DNA from: Chryseobacterium sp. 3008163
Lineage (GTDB): Bacteria > Bacteroidota > Bacteroidia > Flavobacteriales > Weeksellaceae
Direction of reading: 5' to 3'
DNA length: 64,000 bases
Assembly: GCF_003669035.1 (NCBI RefSeq)
Contig: NZ_CP033070.1
Coordinates: 62,001 to 126,000, forward strand
Part shown: positions 56,784 through 64,000 of the stretch, piece after piece
Layout of the letters: the number at the start of each line of letters is the position of its first letter
Position numbering within the stretch: position 1 is the first letter of the stretch
Notes under the pieces: generated by a model
Told to the model about the DNA's origin: nothing
Databases searched by the model: none
What the model saw: only the letters and a program-made list of their open reading frames with translations
Position numbers and translations under genes: made by a program

Positions 56784-58697
56784 TTATTCTGTAGTGAAAG
56801 GCGATGCAGGAAGTCCTGTTTTGTTTTTCAAATTTCCGTCGGGATTGTCTGCCCAGTCGTATCTTACTGAAACGGGATTTGAAATGGTGTCGTTCCAGAC
56901 AATGATTTTATTGCCTTTGATTTTGGCTTTTGCCCATTCGTATTTTCCGTCTTTGCCTTTGATAGCGAAACCTTTCAGCTCTGAAACAGATGCAAAATCA
57001 TCAGTTCCATTTTTAAAGGAAAGAATAATTTTATTTCCTTCAATTTTCATTAACTGATAAACCGGTCCATCTGCGATGATATTTTTCTTGTCGGCAACTT
57101 TTAATGCCTGTAAAGCTAATCTATCACCCACTGTTTTTTTGTTTAAAGGATGAATATCGTTCCACTCTCCTATATCGATAATTACGGCAAGTCCGGTGTT
57201 CGGAACTTTCAACGAAACCTGGCGTTGCTGTTCTCTGAGTTCTGCCCAATTACTTTCGATAGGTTGGGTTTTTGGTTCCATAAAATTGGCTAATTGTACT
57301 GTGAAAAAAGGCATATCTTTCTGATTCCATTTACTTCGCCAATCCAGAATCATTGTGGTCAGCAAATCGCCATATTCTTTTGGTTTTCCGGTATTGCTTT
57401 CACCCTGATACCAAATTGCCCCTTTGATATTATAATTGATAAGCGGATTAATCATTGCATTGTACAATCCGGTTGGTTTCCAACGGATGAAGGTTTGTCC
57501 GGGAGCCATTTTTTCCATTTTGGCACCGATTTTATATTTCCATTCGGTTTTTAAATCGATTTTATTTCCGCCAATCTCCAAATAATAAGGTTTGTCGGCG
57601 ATGAACTGCCCTTTTCCGCTTCCGTTGGAAATTCTTACCGCAATCACATTTTTCCCTTCTTTTAAAATGCCTGCCGGAATATCGTACCAACGCGGCGGAT
57701 ATTCATAAGTTACATTGCCTACTTTTGTTCCGTTGATGTACGTCACATCGGCATCTTTTATTCTTCCTAAATTTAAAAATGCAGCTTTTCCTGCCTGATT
57801 TTTAGTTAAATTAATTTCTTTTCTGAACCAAACCGAACCTTCAAAAGAACCTTCTTTATCTTCCCAAGAACCGGGAATATTCATTGTTTTCCAGTCAAAA
57901 TCGTTTAGGTCGAAATTTTCCCAATGTTGATTTAATCCTATATCGCTTTGGTCGAGTTCTGTGTACCAAGCTTTACTTAACGCCTGTTCGCCAGATTCTG
58001 TAGATTTTATCAAATCATCGTTCTGCCATTTTTTGGCTTCGTCCAGATATTCGGGATATTTTTTTAGAGAATTTTCATCCATCCACGCCTGAATCGGAGA
58101 ACCGCCTAAACTTGCGTGGATAATTCCAATCGCCACTTTATTTTTCTGACTTAATTCTTTTGCGAAAAAGTAAGCAACTCCCGAAAAATTAAGAATCGTT
58201 TGTGGATTTGTCGCTTCCCATTTTCCTCCATCAAGCTCAGTCTGAGGTGACTTAAAATTATATTTTTGAGGTACTGTAAAAAATCTGATGTTTTGGTTGT
58301 TCGCATTTTTAATTTCGTTAGCATAAAGCGGTGTCAGTCTACGCATCGGCAGTTCCATATTCGATTGTCCGGAAGCGAGCCAGACGTCACCAATGAGAAT
58401 ATCCTTCAATGTGATTTCATTAATGGTCATCGTGTAAGGACCTCCGGCTTTCTGCTCGGGAAGTGTGATTTTCCAGTTTCCGGTTGGGTCGGCGGTAGTT
58501 TTATAATTTTTGTTGAGGAATTTCACTTCCACTTTTTCTCCGGCATCAGCCTTTCCCCAGACATTCAGCTTTTGATTTCTCTGCAAAACCATTCCGTCTG
58601 AAACCAGTGCCGGAAGTTTGATTTTTGCATTAATAAAAGAAATGCATAATGAGCCTACGAATAAAATTAATATTTTAAAAAAGATTCTGTTTTTCAT
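56784..58697 (-). CDS. Sialate O-acetylesterase-like carbohydrate acetylesterase
   Basis: Protein of 637 residues with a signal peptide (about 1-25). The SGNH-type catalytic blocks are visible: nucleophile Ser in LASGQSNMELPM (near 107-118), GESN in WYQGESNTGK (near 431), and the Asp/His pair in WNDIHPLNKKTVGDRL (near 528). A jelly-roll domain is inserted (about 265-385, GSVWFRKEINLTKNQAGKAA). In this setting it most likely removes acetyl groups from xylan or its oligomers. It lies 82 bases upstream of the symporter gene in the operon. Confidence 0.92.
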   Translation of the reverse strand: MKNRIFFKILILFVGSLCISFINAKIKLPALVSDGMVLQRNQKLNVWGKADAGEKVEVKFLNKNYKTTADPTGNWKITLPEQKAGGPYTMTINEITLKDILIGDVWLASGQSNMELPMRRLTPLYANEIKNANNQNIRFFTVPQKYNFKSPQTELDGGKWEATNPQTILNFSGVAYFFAKELSQKNKVAIGIIHASLGGSPIQAWMDENSLKKYPEYLDEAKKWQNDDLIKSTESGEQALSKAWYTELDQSDIGLNQHWENFDLNDFDWKTMNIPGSWEDKEGSFEGSVWFRKEINLTKNQAGKAAFLNLGRIKDADVTYINGTKVGNVTYEYPPRWYDIPAGILKEGKNVIAVRISNGSGKGQFIADKPYYLEIGGNKIDLKTEWKYKIGAKMEKMAPGQTFIRWKPTGLYNAMINPLINYNIKGAIWYQGESNTGKPKEYGDLLTTMILDWRSKWNQKDMPFFTVQLANFMEPKTQPIESNWAELREQQRQVSLKVPNTGLAVIIDIGEWNDIHPLNKKTVGDRLALQALKVADKKNIIADGPVYQLMKIEGNKIILSFKNGTDDFASVSELKGFAIKGKDGKYEWAKAKIKGNKIIVWNDTISNPVSVRYDWADNPDGNLKNKTGLPASPFTTE

Positions 58698-58724
58698 AGC
58701 AAATTTGAATTCTGCAGTTTATTT

Positions 58725-61100
58725 TTAGTTTTTATCTGGCATTTGGGTCAGCAATCTTACCTCGATGATTTTCGGTGTAAGCGATTTTTCATTTGTGTTA
58801 AATTTCACATTAAGAATCTGTTTCCTATTTTCAGATTCCGGAATCGGGATTAATAACGATTGTGGAGAACCGCCCATTTTTCCATCGAAATTTTTAGAAA
58901 TTGCCTTTATTCCATTGATTTCCACATTCAAAGCTCGGTTATTGTTGGCATCAAAATAAATAAGATAAAGGTATTTTGCATTTTTATCTTTGTTTCTCAT
59001 CTGATAGCTGAACCAGCCTTTAGCCTCACGGAAATGGCGGTCTTCCATATATCCAGTGTTGGAATCTTTGCTGTCGATGAAATGGTCGGATTCCGGCTGC
59101 TGCTCACCCAACTGAATTTTGTCTGTAGTGATGTTGTTTAGTCTTCTGATTTCCTCCTCTTCTTTGGTTTTCTGTTTTTGAATCATTTCAATTTTATCCT
59201 GATTCGCCTGTGGAAAATAAATAATGTAGCGCTCTTCCTGAATTTTGTAAAACGGAACCAATTCTAATCCGTTACTGAACTTATTCTGAGGATACAAACC
59301 TTTCAATCGGAAAGTCAAATCCTTACCATTCACCGTCTCCAAATGGTTTAAAACCGAATCTGAACTTCCCAAAATGATAGGAATTTCATTCAAAGGAATC
59401 TGCGGACCGTGCGCGATATGTCCGCCTCTGCTGTCATTGGCGAAAAGTCCGTCCTGATTTTCTTTTCCATATTTGGCAGCTAAAACGATAGGTCCATATT
59501 TGAAAGCAAAATAATCCGAATGGTCAGGAAGCTGCTTTGCGGAAAGATGCATCGGCATTTTCATTTCGATAACATCTCCTTTTTTCCATTTTCTTTTGAT
59601 GGTAAAATAACCTTCAGTATCAACCGGAACATTCATATTTTTATCATTCACTGAAATAGTAATTTCAGAAGCAGTTGCCCATTCCGGTGCTCTTAATTTT
59701 AAATATATATTTGATTTTGGAGCGACATCAAAAATTAGTTTTGTCGATGGATTTTCGGGGAAATTGTTTTCCTGTCTCAGAACTAGTTTCTTTTCAGACC
59801 ATTTTAAAATGGAAGGAATAAATAGATTTACATACAAATCTTCATCAGAATAGGCGTAAATCATTTCACCATACTTGGCGTGATTTTCCATTCCCGAACC
59901 TACACAACACCAAAAGCTGGTTTCTGGCTGAGAATAAACTCTGTAATGACCGGGACGCATTGGTGTGAAATAGACAAAACCGCCTTTTTCGGGATTTTGT
60001 GTTGAAAGAATATGATTGTACAAAGCTTTTTCGTAATAATCTACATACGACGATTTTGGATTCGTCGCATACAATTCTTTGGAAAGTTTCAGCATATTAT
60101 ACGTATTGCAGGTTTCGGGACCTTCGATACTTTTAATCATTCCGCTGAAATCATTAATGGGATTAAAATGCTCGCTCACACTGTTTCCTCCGATAATCGC
60201 TGATCTTTTTTGAGTGACATTCGTCCAGAAAAAATCGGCAGCATTGCTCCATTCTGTATTATTTTCTAAATCTGCAATTCTTTTGAAACCAATCACTTTC
60301 GGGATCTGTGTATTGGCGTGGATTCCTGTGAGTTTATCTTCCTGAATCAATAACGGATTTAAAATGGCAAGATGAGAAAAACGACGGGCAAGCTTTAGAT
60401 ATTTCGGATTTTTTGTGATGTCGTAAACATCGGCAAAAACTTCATTCAGACCGCCGTGTTCGCTGCGCAACATATCCTGAATCTGCGTATCGGAAAGTCC
60501 GGAAACTTCATCAGCCATCCAATCCGTAAGTTTTATCAGCATTTTCTTCGCTTTTTCGCTGTCGGCATACCAATAAGCATCGCGTAAACCTGAATATATT
60601 TTGTGAATATTATATAAAGGAACCCAGCGGTCATTCAAACCGAAAGTTGCAGCACGGATATTTCCATCAGCAATTTCTTTCCAGATTTTTTTACCGTTCG
60701 GAACTCCTGAAAGGTAGCCGTTTCCTGAAAGATTCTGACAACGCTCCAATTCATCAATCATATAATCCAGACGTTGCTTGATTTTTGCATCGCCTGTTGA
60801 AGCGTACATCAATGCCAAAGCCGAAACGTAATGACCGCCGATATGACCATCCAATCCTGTATTTTCCCAATTGGGATAGTTTTCTTTTTTAGGTTTCAGT
60901 CCTGCCTCTTTTAAATAAGGTGCAAGAAGACGATCGACATCCATAGAGAGGATATATTTCTCATCGGTCTGCATTGCCTTACTGAAAACACTTTCGGACA
61001 AATGAACCTTATTGAGCGGAAAGTAGCTAACATTTTTCTTTACCTGCCCAAAAGCAAGCGAAGTAAAGCCTAAAAATAATATCAGTGATTTTTTGTTCAT
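58725..61100 (-). CDS. Beta-L-arabinofuranosidase, GH127
   Basis: Protein of 791 residues. Signal peptide MNKKSLILFLGFTSLAFGQ. The alpha/alpha barrel covers about 30-420, with the zinc and nucleophile cysteines in ETCNTYNMLKLSKELY (near 330) and FWCCVGSGMENHAKYGEM (near 405), as in the founding GH127 enzymes. Beta-sandwich domains and a C-terminal extra domain (about 660-790, DUF6805-like) follow. It removes beta-L-arabinofuranosyl units. It is the first gene of the hemicellulose operon, with a -7 element and palindrome upstream, and is divergent from the Nudix regulator. Confidence 0.94.
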   Translation of the reverse strand: MNKKSLILFLGFTSLAFGQVKKNVSYFPLNKVHLSESVFSKAMQTDEKYILSMDVDRLLAPYLKEAGLKPKKENYPNWENTGLDGHIGGHYVSALALMYASTGDAKIKQRLDYMIDELERCQNLSGNGYLSGVPNGKKIWKEIADGNIRAATFGLNDRWVPLYNIHKIYSGLRDAYWYADSEKAKKMLIKLTDWMADEVSGLSDTQIQDMLRSEHGGLNEVFADVYDITKNPKYLKLARRFSHLAILNPLLIQEDKLTGIHANTQIPKVIGFKRIADLENNTEWSNAADFFWTNVTQKRSAIIGGNSVSEHFNPINDFSGMIKSIEGPETCNTYNMLKLSKELYATNPKSSYVDYYEKALYNHILSTQNPEKGGFVYFTPMRPGHYRVYSQPETSFWCCVGSGMENHAKYGEMIYAYSDEDLYVNLFIPSILKWSEKKLVLRQENNFPENPSTKLIFDVAPKSNIYLKLRAPEWATASEITISVNDKNMNVPVDTEGYFTIKRKWKKGDVIEMKMPMHLSAKQLPDHSDYFAFKYGPIVLAAKYGKENQDGLFANDSRGGHIAHGPQIPLNEIPIILGSSDSVLNHLETVNGKDLTFRLKGLYPQNKFSNGLELVPFYKIQEERYIIYFPQANQDKIEMIQKQKTKEEEEIRRLNNITTDKIQLGEQQPESDHFIDSKDSNTGYMEDRHFREAKGWFSYQMRNKDKNAKYLYLIYFDANNNRALNVEINGIKAISKNFDGKMGGSPQSLLIPIPESENRKQILNVKFNTNEKSLTPKIIEVRLLTQMPDKN

Positions 61101-61195
61101 TAATAAATGTTATTTCTACATTTCTAAAATAGCGGAAAGTATTCATATATAAAAGAATTTTAGAATTGCTCGGGATTAAATCTGATTTGGAGTTT

Positions 61196-61203
61196 CAAAA
61201 ATA
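61196..61203 (-). promoter_or_regulatory. -7 promoter element of the hemicellulose operon
   Basis: Minus strand TATTTTTG matches TAnnTTTG, about 96 bases before the GH127 ATG. The -33 region is occupied by the 23-bp palindrome and beyond, so binding there would block polymerase. Confidence 0.5.
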
Positions 61204-61225
61204 TAAGGTAAAAAGCCTACCTTAT
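61203..61225. promoter_or_regulatory. 23-bp palindrome, candidate operator of the hemicellulose operon
   Basis: Perfect arms ATAAGGTA / TACCTTAT, 7-base spacer. It starts at the upstream edge of the -7 element of the GH127 promoter, the place for a repressor. Same 8-7-8 layout and TAAG/CTTA arm core as the palindrome at 48867-48889. Confidence 0.6.
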
Positions 61226-61228
61226 CAT

Positions 61229-61260
61229 AAAAAAAAAGATAATCCAAATTATAGGTTATC
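61229..61260 (-). terminator. Terminator-like hairpin upstream of the GH127 promoter
   Basis: On the minus strand, GATAACC / GGATTATC (one bulge) followed by nine T residues. No gene on that strand lies just upstream, so it may insulate the operon or end an unseen short transcript. The remaining part of 61101-61615 is A+T-rich with no other gene. Confidence 0.4.
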
Positions 61261-61591
61261 AAGCTTCTATATTCAAAACGCTGTGACCAAAATAATTACG
61301 ATTCGTTTGAAAAAGGGTTTTATTTTTTAATTCGATGCCTTATCGTAATTGGTGATTATTTAACTTTAGCCAAAAATTTAATTGAATTAATGAATTTTAA
61401 CATTATTTTAACATTCCATTTACATTAGATTCACAGCATTTACAGAAAATTTAGCAAAATATTTGAGAAAATCTTTACCGAAAAAGCTTCGTCTGACACG
61501 ATTTTTTAGATTGTTGAATTTTAAACGAGAATATAAAGTGTTGTAATTACATTTAATGAATGGTAATCATTTAATGTTGCAACAAAAATCT

Positions 61592-61599
61592 TAACTTTG
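61592..61599 (+). promoter_or_regulatory. -7 promoter element of the Nudix regulator gene
   Basis: TAACTTTG matches TAnnTTTG, 16 bases before the ATG at 61616, so the leader is very short. A direct repeat CATTTAATG (61550-61558 and 61569-61577) and the palindrome TGTAATTACA (61542-61551) lie upstream and could be regulatory. Confidence 0.5.
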
Positions 61600-61615
61600 C
61601 ACAAAATCATTTTTG

Positions 61616-62293
61616 ATGAAAGAGAATTATCCTAAACATTTTGTCGCAGTAGACTGTATTATTTTCGGTTTTGATGGAGAAAATCTTAAAATTCTCTTGA
61701 TTAAAAGAAATTTTGAACCCAATAGAGGAGATTGGTCATTGATGGGTGGATTTATTAATGAACAGGAAAGTTCTGATCAGGCGGCCAATCGTATTCTAAA
61801 TGCGCTAACAGGTCTGGAAAACATCTATCTCGAACAATTGAATACCTACACCGCAGTTGATCGGGATCCCAGTGCTAGAATTATGTCGATATCACATTAT
61901 GCATTGATTAACATTCAGGATTCTATTCAAATCAATGAGAAGTATAGTGCCAAATGGTTTGATTTAAAAGGTCACCCGGATTTGATTTTTGATCACAATG
62001 CAATGGTAAAAGACGCTGTCCTGAGACTTAGAAGAAGAGCAACCACACGACCAATCGGTTTTGAGCTACTTCCCGAGAAGTTTACGATGAAAGATCTGCA
62101 GAATCTTTACGAAGCTATTTTTGATGAAAAATATGACAAACGGAATTTCACAAGCAAAATCAATGCACTGGATGTCTTGGTAAATACGAACGAGAAAGAT
62201 ATGAGTTCTTCCAAAAAAGGTTCTTTTCTCTATACTTTCGATGAGGAAAAATACAACAAAAAAATCGCTGAAGGTTTTATGTTTAAAATTTAA
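61616..62293 (+). CDS. Nudix-fold transcriptional regulator (AraR/XylR-like, NrtR family)
   Basis: Protein of 225 residues from the ATG at 61616 (a TTG codon at 61613 is in frame but unneeded). The N-terminal Nudix domain covers about 8-140. Its Nudix box region GGFINEQESSDQAANRILNA keeps the first G and E but lacks the catalytic REUxEE residues, so hydrolysis is unlikely. The C-terminal 80 residues (FELLPEKFTMKDLQNLYEAI, then KRNFTSKINALDVLV) form the winged helix typical of the group. Relatives in Bacteroides (AraR, XylR) control arabinose and xylose genes. Divergent from the GH127 operon, it is the likely regulator of the pentose genes here. Confidence 0.87.
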   Translation: MKENYPKHFVAVDCIIFGFDGENLKILLIKRNFEPNRGDWSLMGGFINEQESSDQAANRILNALTGLENIYLEQLNTYTAVDRDPSARIMSISHYALINIQDSIQINEKYSAKWFDLKGHPDLIFDHNAMVKDAVLRLRRRATTRPIGFELLPEKFTMKDLQNLYEAIFDEKYDKRNFTSKINALDVLVNTNEKDMSSSKKGSFLYTFDEEKYNKKIAEGFMFKI

Positions 62294-62295
62294 GA

Positions 62296-64000
62296 TTAGA
62301 AACTTCCGGTAAATTTCACTTTAATTCCAAGCTGAAAATTAGCAATAGTCTTGAAAATTTCGATTAAAGTTACTTGTTCTATTTTGGTGAGCTTGCTGAT
62401 TTCTATATAATTATCAGGATTCTTTTTATCAATATTAATTTGATTTGCCTGATTTTTTAAGCGGAGCGCCATCAGATAATAATAAGACTGATGCATTTCA
62501 TTATACTGCTGCTGCGTGAAAATCCCAATTTCCGTCAGTTTTTTCATTCTTTCGCCTGTATTTTCCATTTCCAGATGATTTTTCAATGCGTAGACACGAA
62601 CCAAATCCACAATTGGCGACATCGCCGTTTTGATATCAAAAACTTCTGATTTTCCAATGGTTTGTGTTTTTATTCTTTTAAAAAAAGTCAAAGGCGGTTC
62701 ATATTGAAGTGCATTTTTTGCAATATGTGCAAAGAAAATTTGATTGGGCGAAAAGAGTTTTTCTTTGATAAAAGTTTTCAGTTCACTCACAATATTTTCA
62801 TCACCATAAATAAAACGGAAATCAAAAAATGTGGAAAATTTCATTGCGTTTTCCGGCACAGATTCTTCAATCCATTGGGTATAATTTCGTTTCCAGTGTG
62901 AAAGGGAATGCGTCCATTTTGGATTGCTTGCCATAAAACCGCCTTTACAGTATTCAAAACCAATCATATTGAGATCGTCTGAAACTTTTTTGGCAAAATC
63001 CAGAAAATATTCCCGCACCATTTCCCGATGCTCATTGGCTTTGTCTTCGTAAATGATTCCGTTATCCTGGTCGGTACTCAGCGTCTGCTCTTTTCTTCCC
63101 TCACTTCCAGTGACAATGAAGGCAAATTTCGCAGGCGGTTTTCCTATTTCCTTAATGACTTTTTCTATTACTTTTCCGGTTATCGTATCGGCAATCGTGG
63201 TGATGACCTGACTGGCAATTTCGCCGTGCACTCCCCTTCCTAAAAGTTGATTGATAATATCCGGAACCTGTTTCCATTTTTTGCGGAGCTCTTCGGTGTT
63301 TTCTGCCTGCTTTACCGACTGGATAAACACGAGCGGACTTTGCGCCTGCTCGCTCAGCAAACGGTTTCTGTTCAGAAAACCAACATATTCTTCTTTATTT
63401 TTCACCAAAAGATACCTTGATTTGGTTTTGAACATCATCAGAACCGCTTCATACAAATAGGCATTGCTGGAGATACTGACAATCGGATTATCCATTACTT
63501 CTGAAATGGCTATTCTTGAATCCAGACAACGGGCGATGACATTATCCCTTAAAGTAATATCTGTTGCATAGCCAATAATCTCGTCACTCCCCGATTTTTG
63601 ATAAAAATACAGCTCACTTTATTGGCTGCCATCATTTTAGCAGCTTCAAAAACAGGCGTATTTTCCTCGCACGAAACGATGCTTTTGTATGCAATTCCTT
63701 CAATTTTCCTGGAATACAACTGGTCGGCTGCGAAATAACTTTCCTCGAAAGTGGCAGGTGTTTTTACAAAATGAGAAAACTCTTCATCCAGCATTTTTTT
63801 ACCAAAATCTGAAGTGAAATAGTGGAAAAAATCTTCGTAAGCATTGCATAATTCGTAAAATTCCTTTCTGGGTAAGGTGTAAACCACAGTTCCTTTTTTG
63901 GCTATGGCAGATTTCAATGCGCGAACCCTATTCAGAATAATGGAAATTCCGCCAAAACAATAAGGTTTATGATGTTTGGTAATTGCTCTTTTGTTTTCTG
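62296..64000 (-). pseudogene. cNMP-binding/CBS/DUF294 nucleotidyltransferase-like protein, frameshifted and cut by window edge
   Basis: The frame at the right edge (HHKPYCFGGISIILNRVRAL) resembles the C-terminal part of a cyclic-nucleotide-binding domain. CBS motifs follow (YKSIVSCEENTPVFEAAKMM, and SISSNAYLYEAVLMMFKTK after the break). The C-terminal half is the DUF294 nucleotidyltransferase domain, with GSEGRKEQTLSTDQDNGIIY, and its helical DUF294_C partner. One base added to the T run 63595-63599 joins the frames. The 5' end lies outside the window. Such proteins are thought to regulate other enzymes by nucleotidylation or to sense nucleotides; the target is unknown. It converges on the Nudix gene two bases away. 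Confidence 0.85.

Overview
The window looks like a piece of chromosome from a flavobacterium close to Chryseobacterium (Bacteroidota, Weeksellaceae). This rests on strong A+T bias, promoters of the Bacteroidota type (-7 element TAnnTTTG), a fused ccoN-ccoO cytochrome oxidase gene, an OMP_b-brl_3 type outer membrane receptor, Nudix-type sugar regulator, and the overall protein style. No tRNA, rRNA, CRISPR array or intact mobile element was seen.

Layout. 1-2.5 kb: a DUF421 membrane protein with an added zinc ribbon, and an ECF sigma factor overlapping a membrane protein. 2.5-9.9 kb (minus strand): a six-gene signalling operon with a REC-PAS histidine kinase, a 1207-residue CHASE3/HAMP/GAF hybrid kinase, CheR, CheB and two single-domain response regulators, but no receptor, CheA or CheW. 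10-19.7 kb: lipid acyltransferase, a PmtA-like methyltransferase, VanZ-like protein, methionine aminopeptidase, a giant AsmA-like protein, HAD phosphatase, a response regulator and a di-haem cytochrome c peroxidase. This stretch also holds an apparent promoter-to-terminator unit without a normal gene (17.7-17.86 kb). 19.8-36.1 kb: an outer membrane receptor, then a sigma-54 two-component system beside a divergent MacAB/TolC-like export operon that includes an S41 peptidase. The export operon is preceded by a candidate sigma-54 promoter and paired enhancer-like palindromes. 36.3-43.3 kb: small regulators, a lipoprotein, cbb3 oxidase subunits CcoNO and CcoP, and an unusual nitronate-monooxygenase-like protein with a cysteine cluster. 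A decayed IS3-type transposase follows.

43.8-62.3 kb is a hemicellulose and pentose utilisation region. Its genes are beta-L-arabinofuranosidase (GH127), acetylesterase, GPH sugar symporter, xylanase (GH10), GH43, alpha-glucuronidase (GH67), transaldolase, split transketolase, galactokinase and GalT, with an AraC regulator and a Nudix-type AraR/XylR-like regulator. The enzymes would cut glucuronoarabinoxylan outside the cytoplasm, import the oligomers or pentoses, and feed them into the pentose phosphate and Leloir pathways. Two 23-bp palindromes of identical 8-7-8 architecture stand at the heads of the two operons and are candidate operators for one regulon. The window closes with a truncated cNMP/CBS/DUF294 protein.

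A feature of the whole window is twelve single-base deletions, all in A or T runs of four to seven, in ten otherwise well conserved genes. Each is repaired by adding one base. I read this as homopolymer error in the assembly rather than real gene decay, but these genes are listed as pseudogenes because the given sequence does not encode the full proteins.
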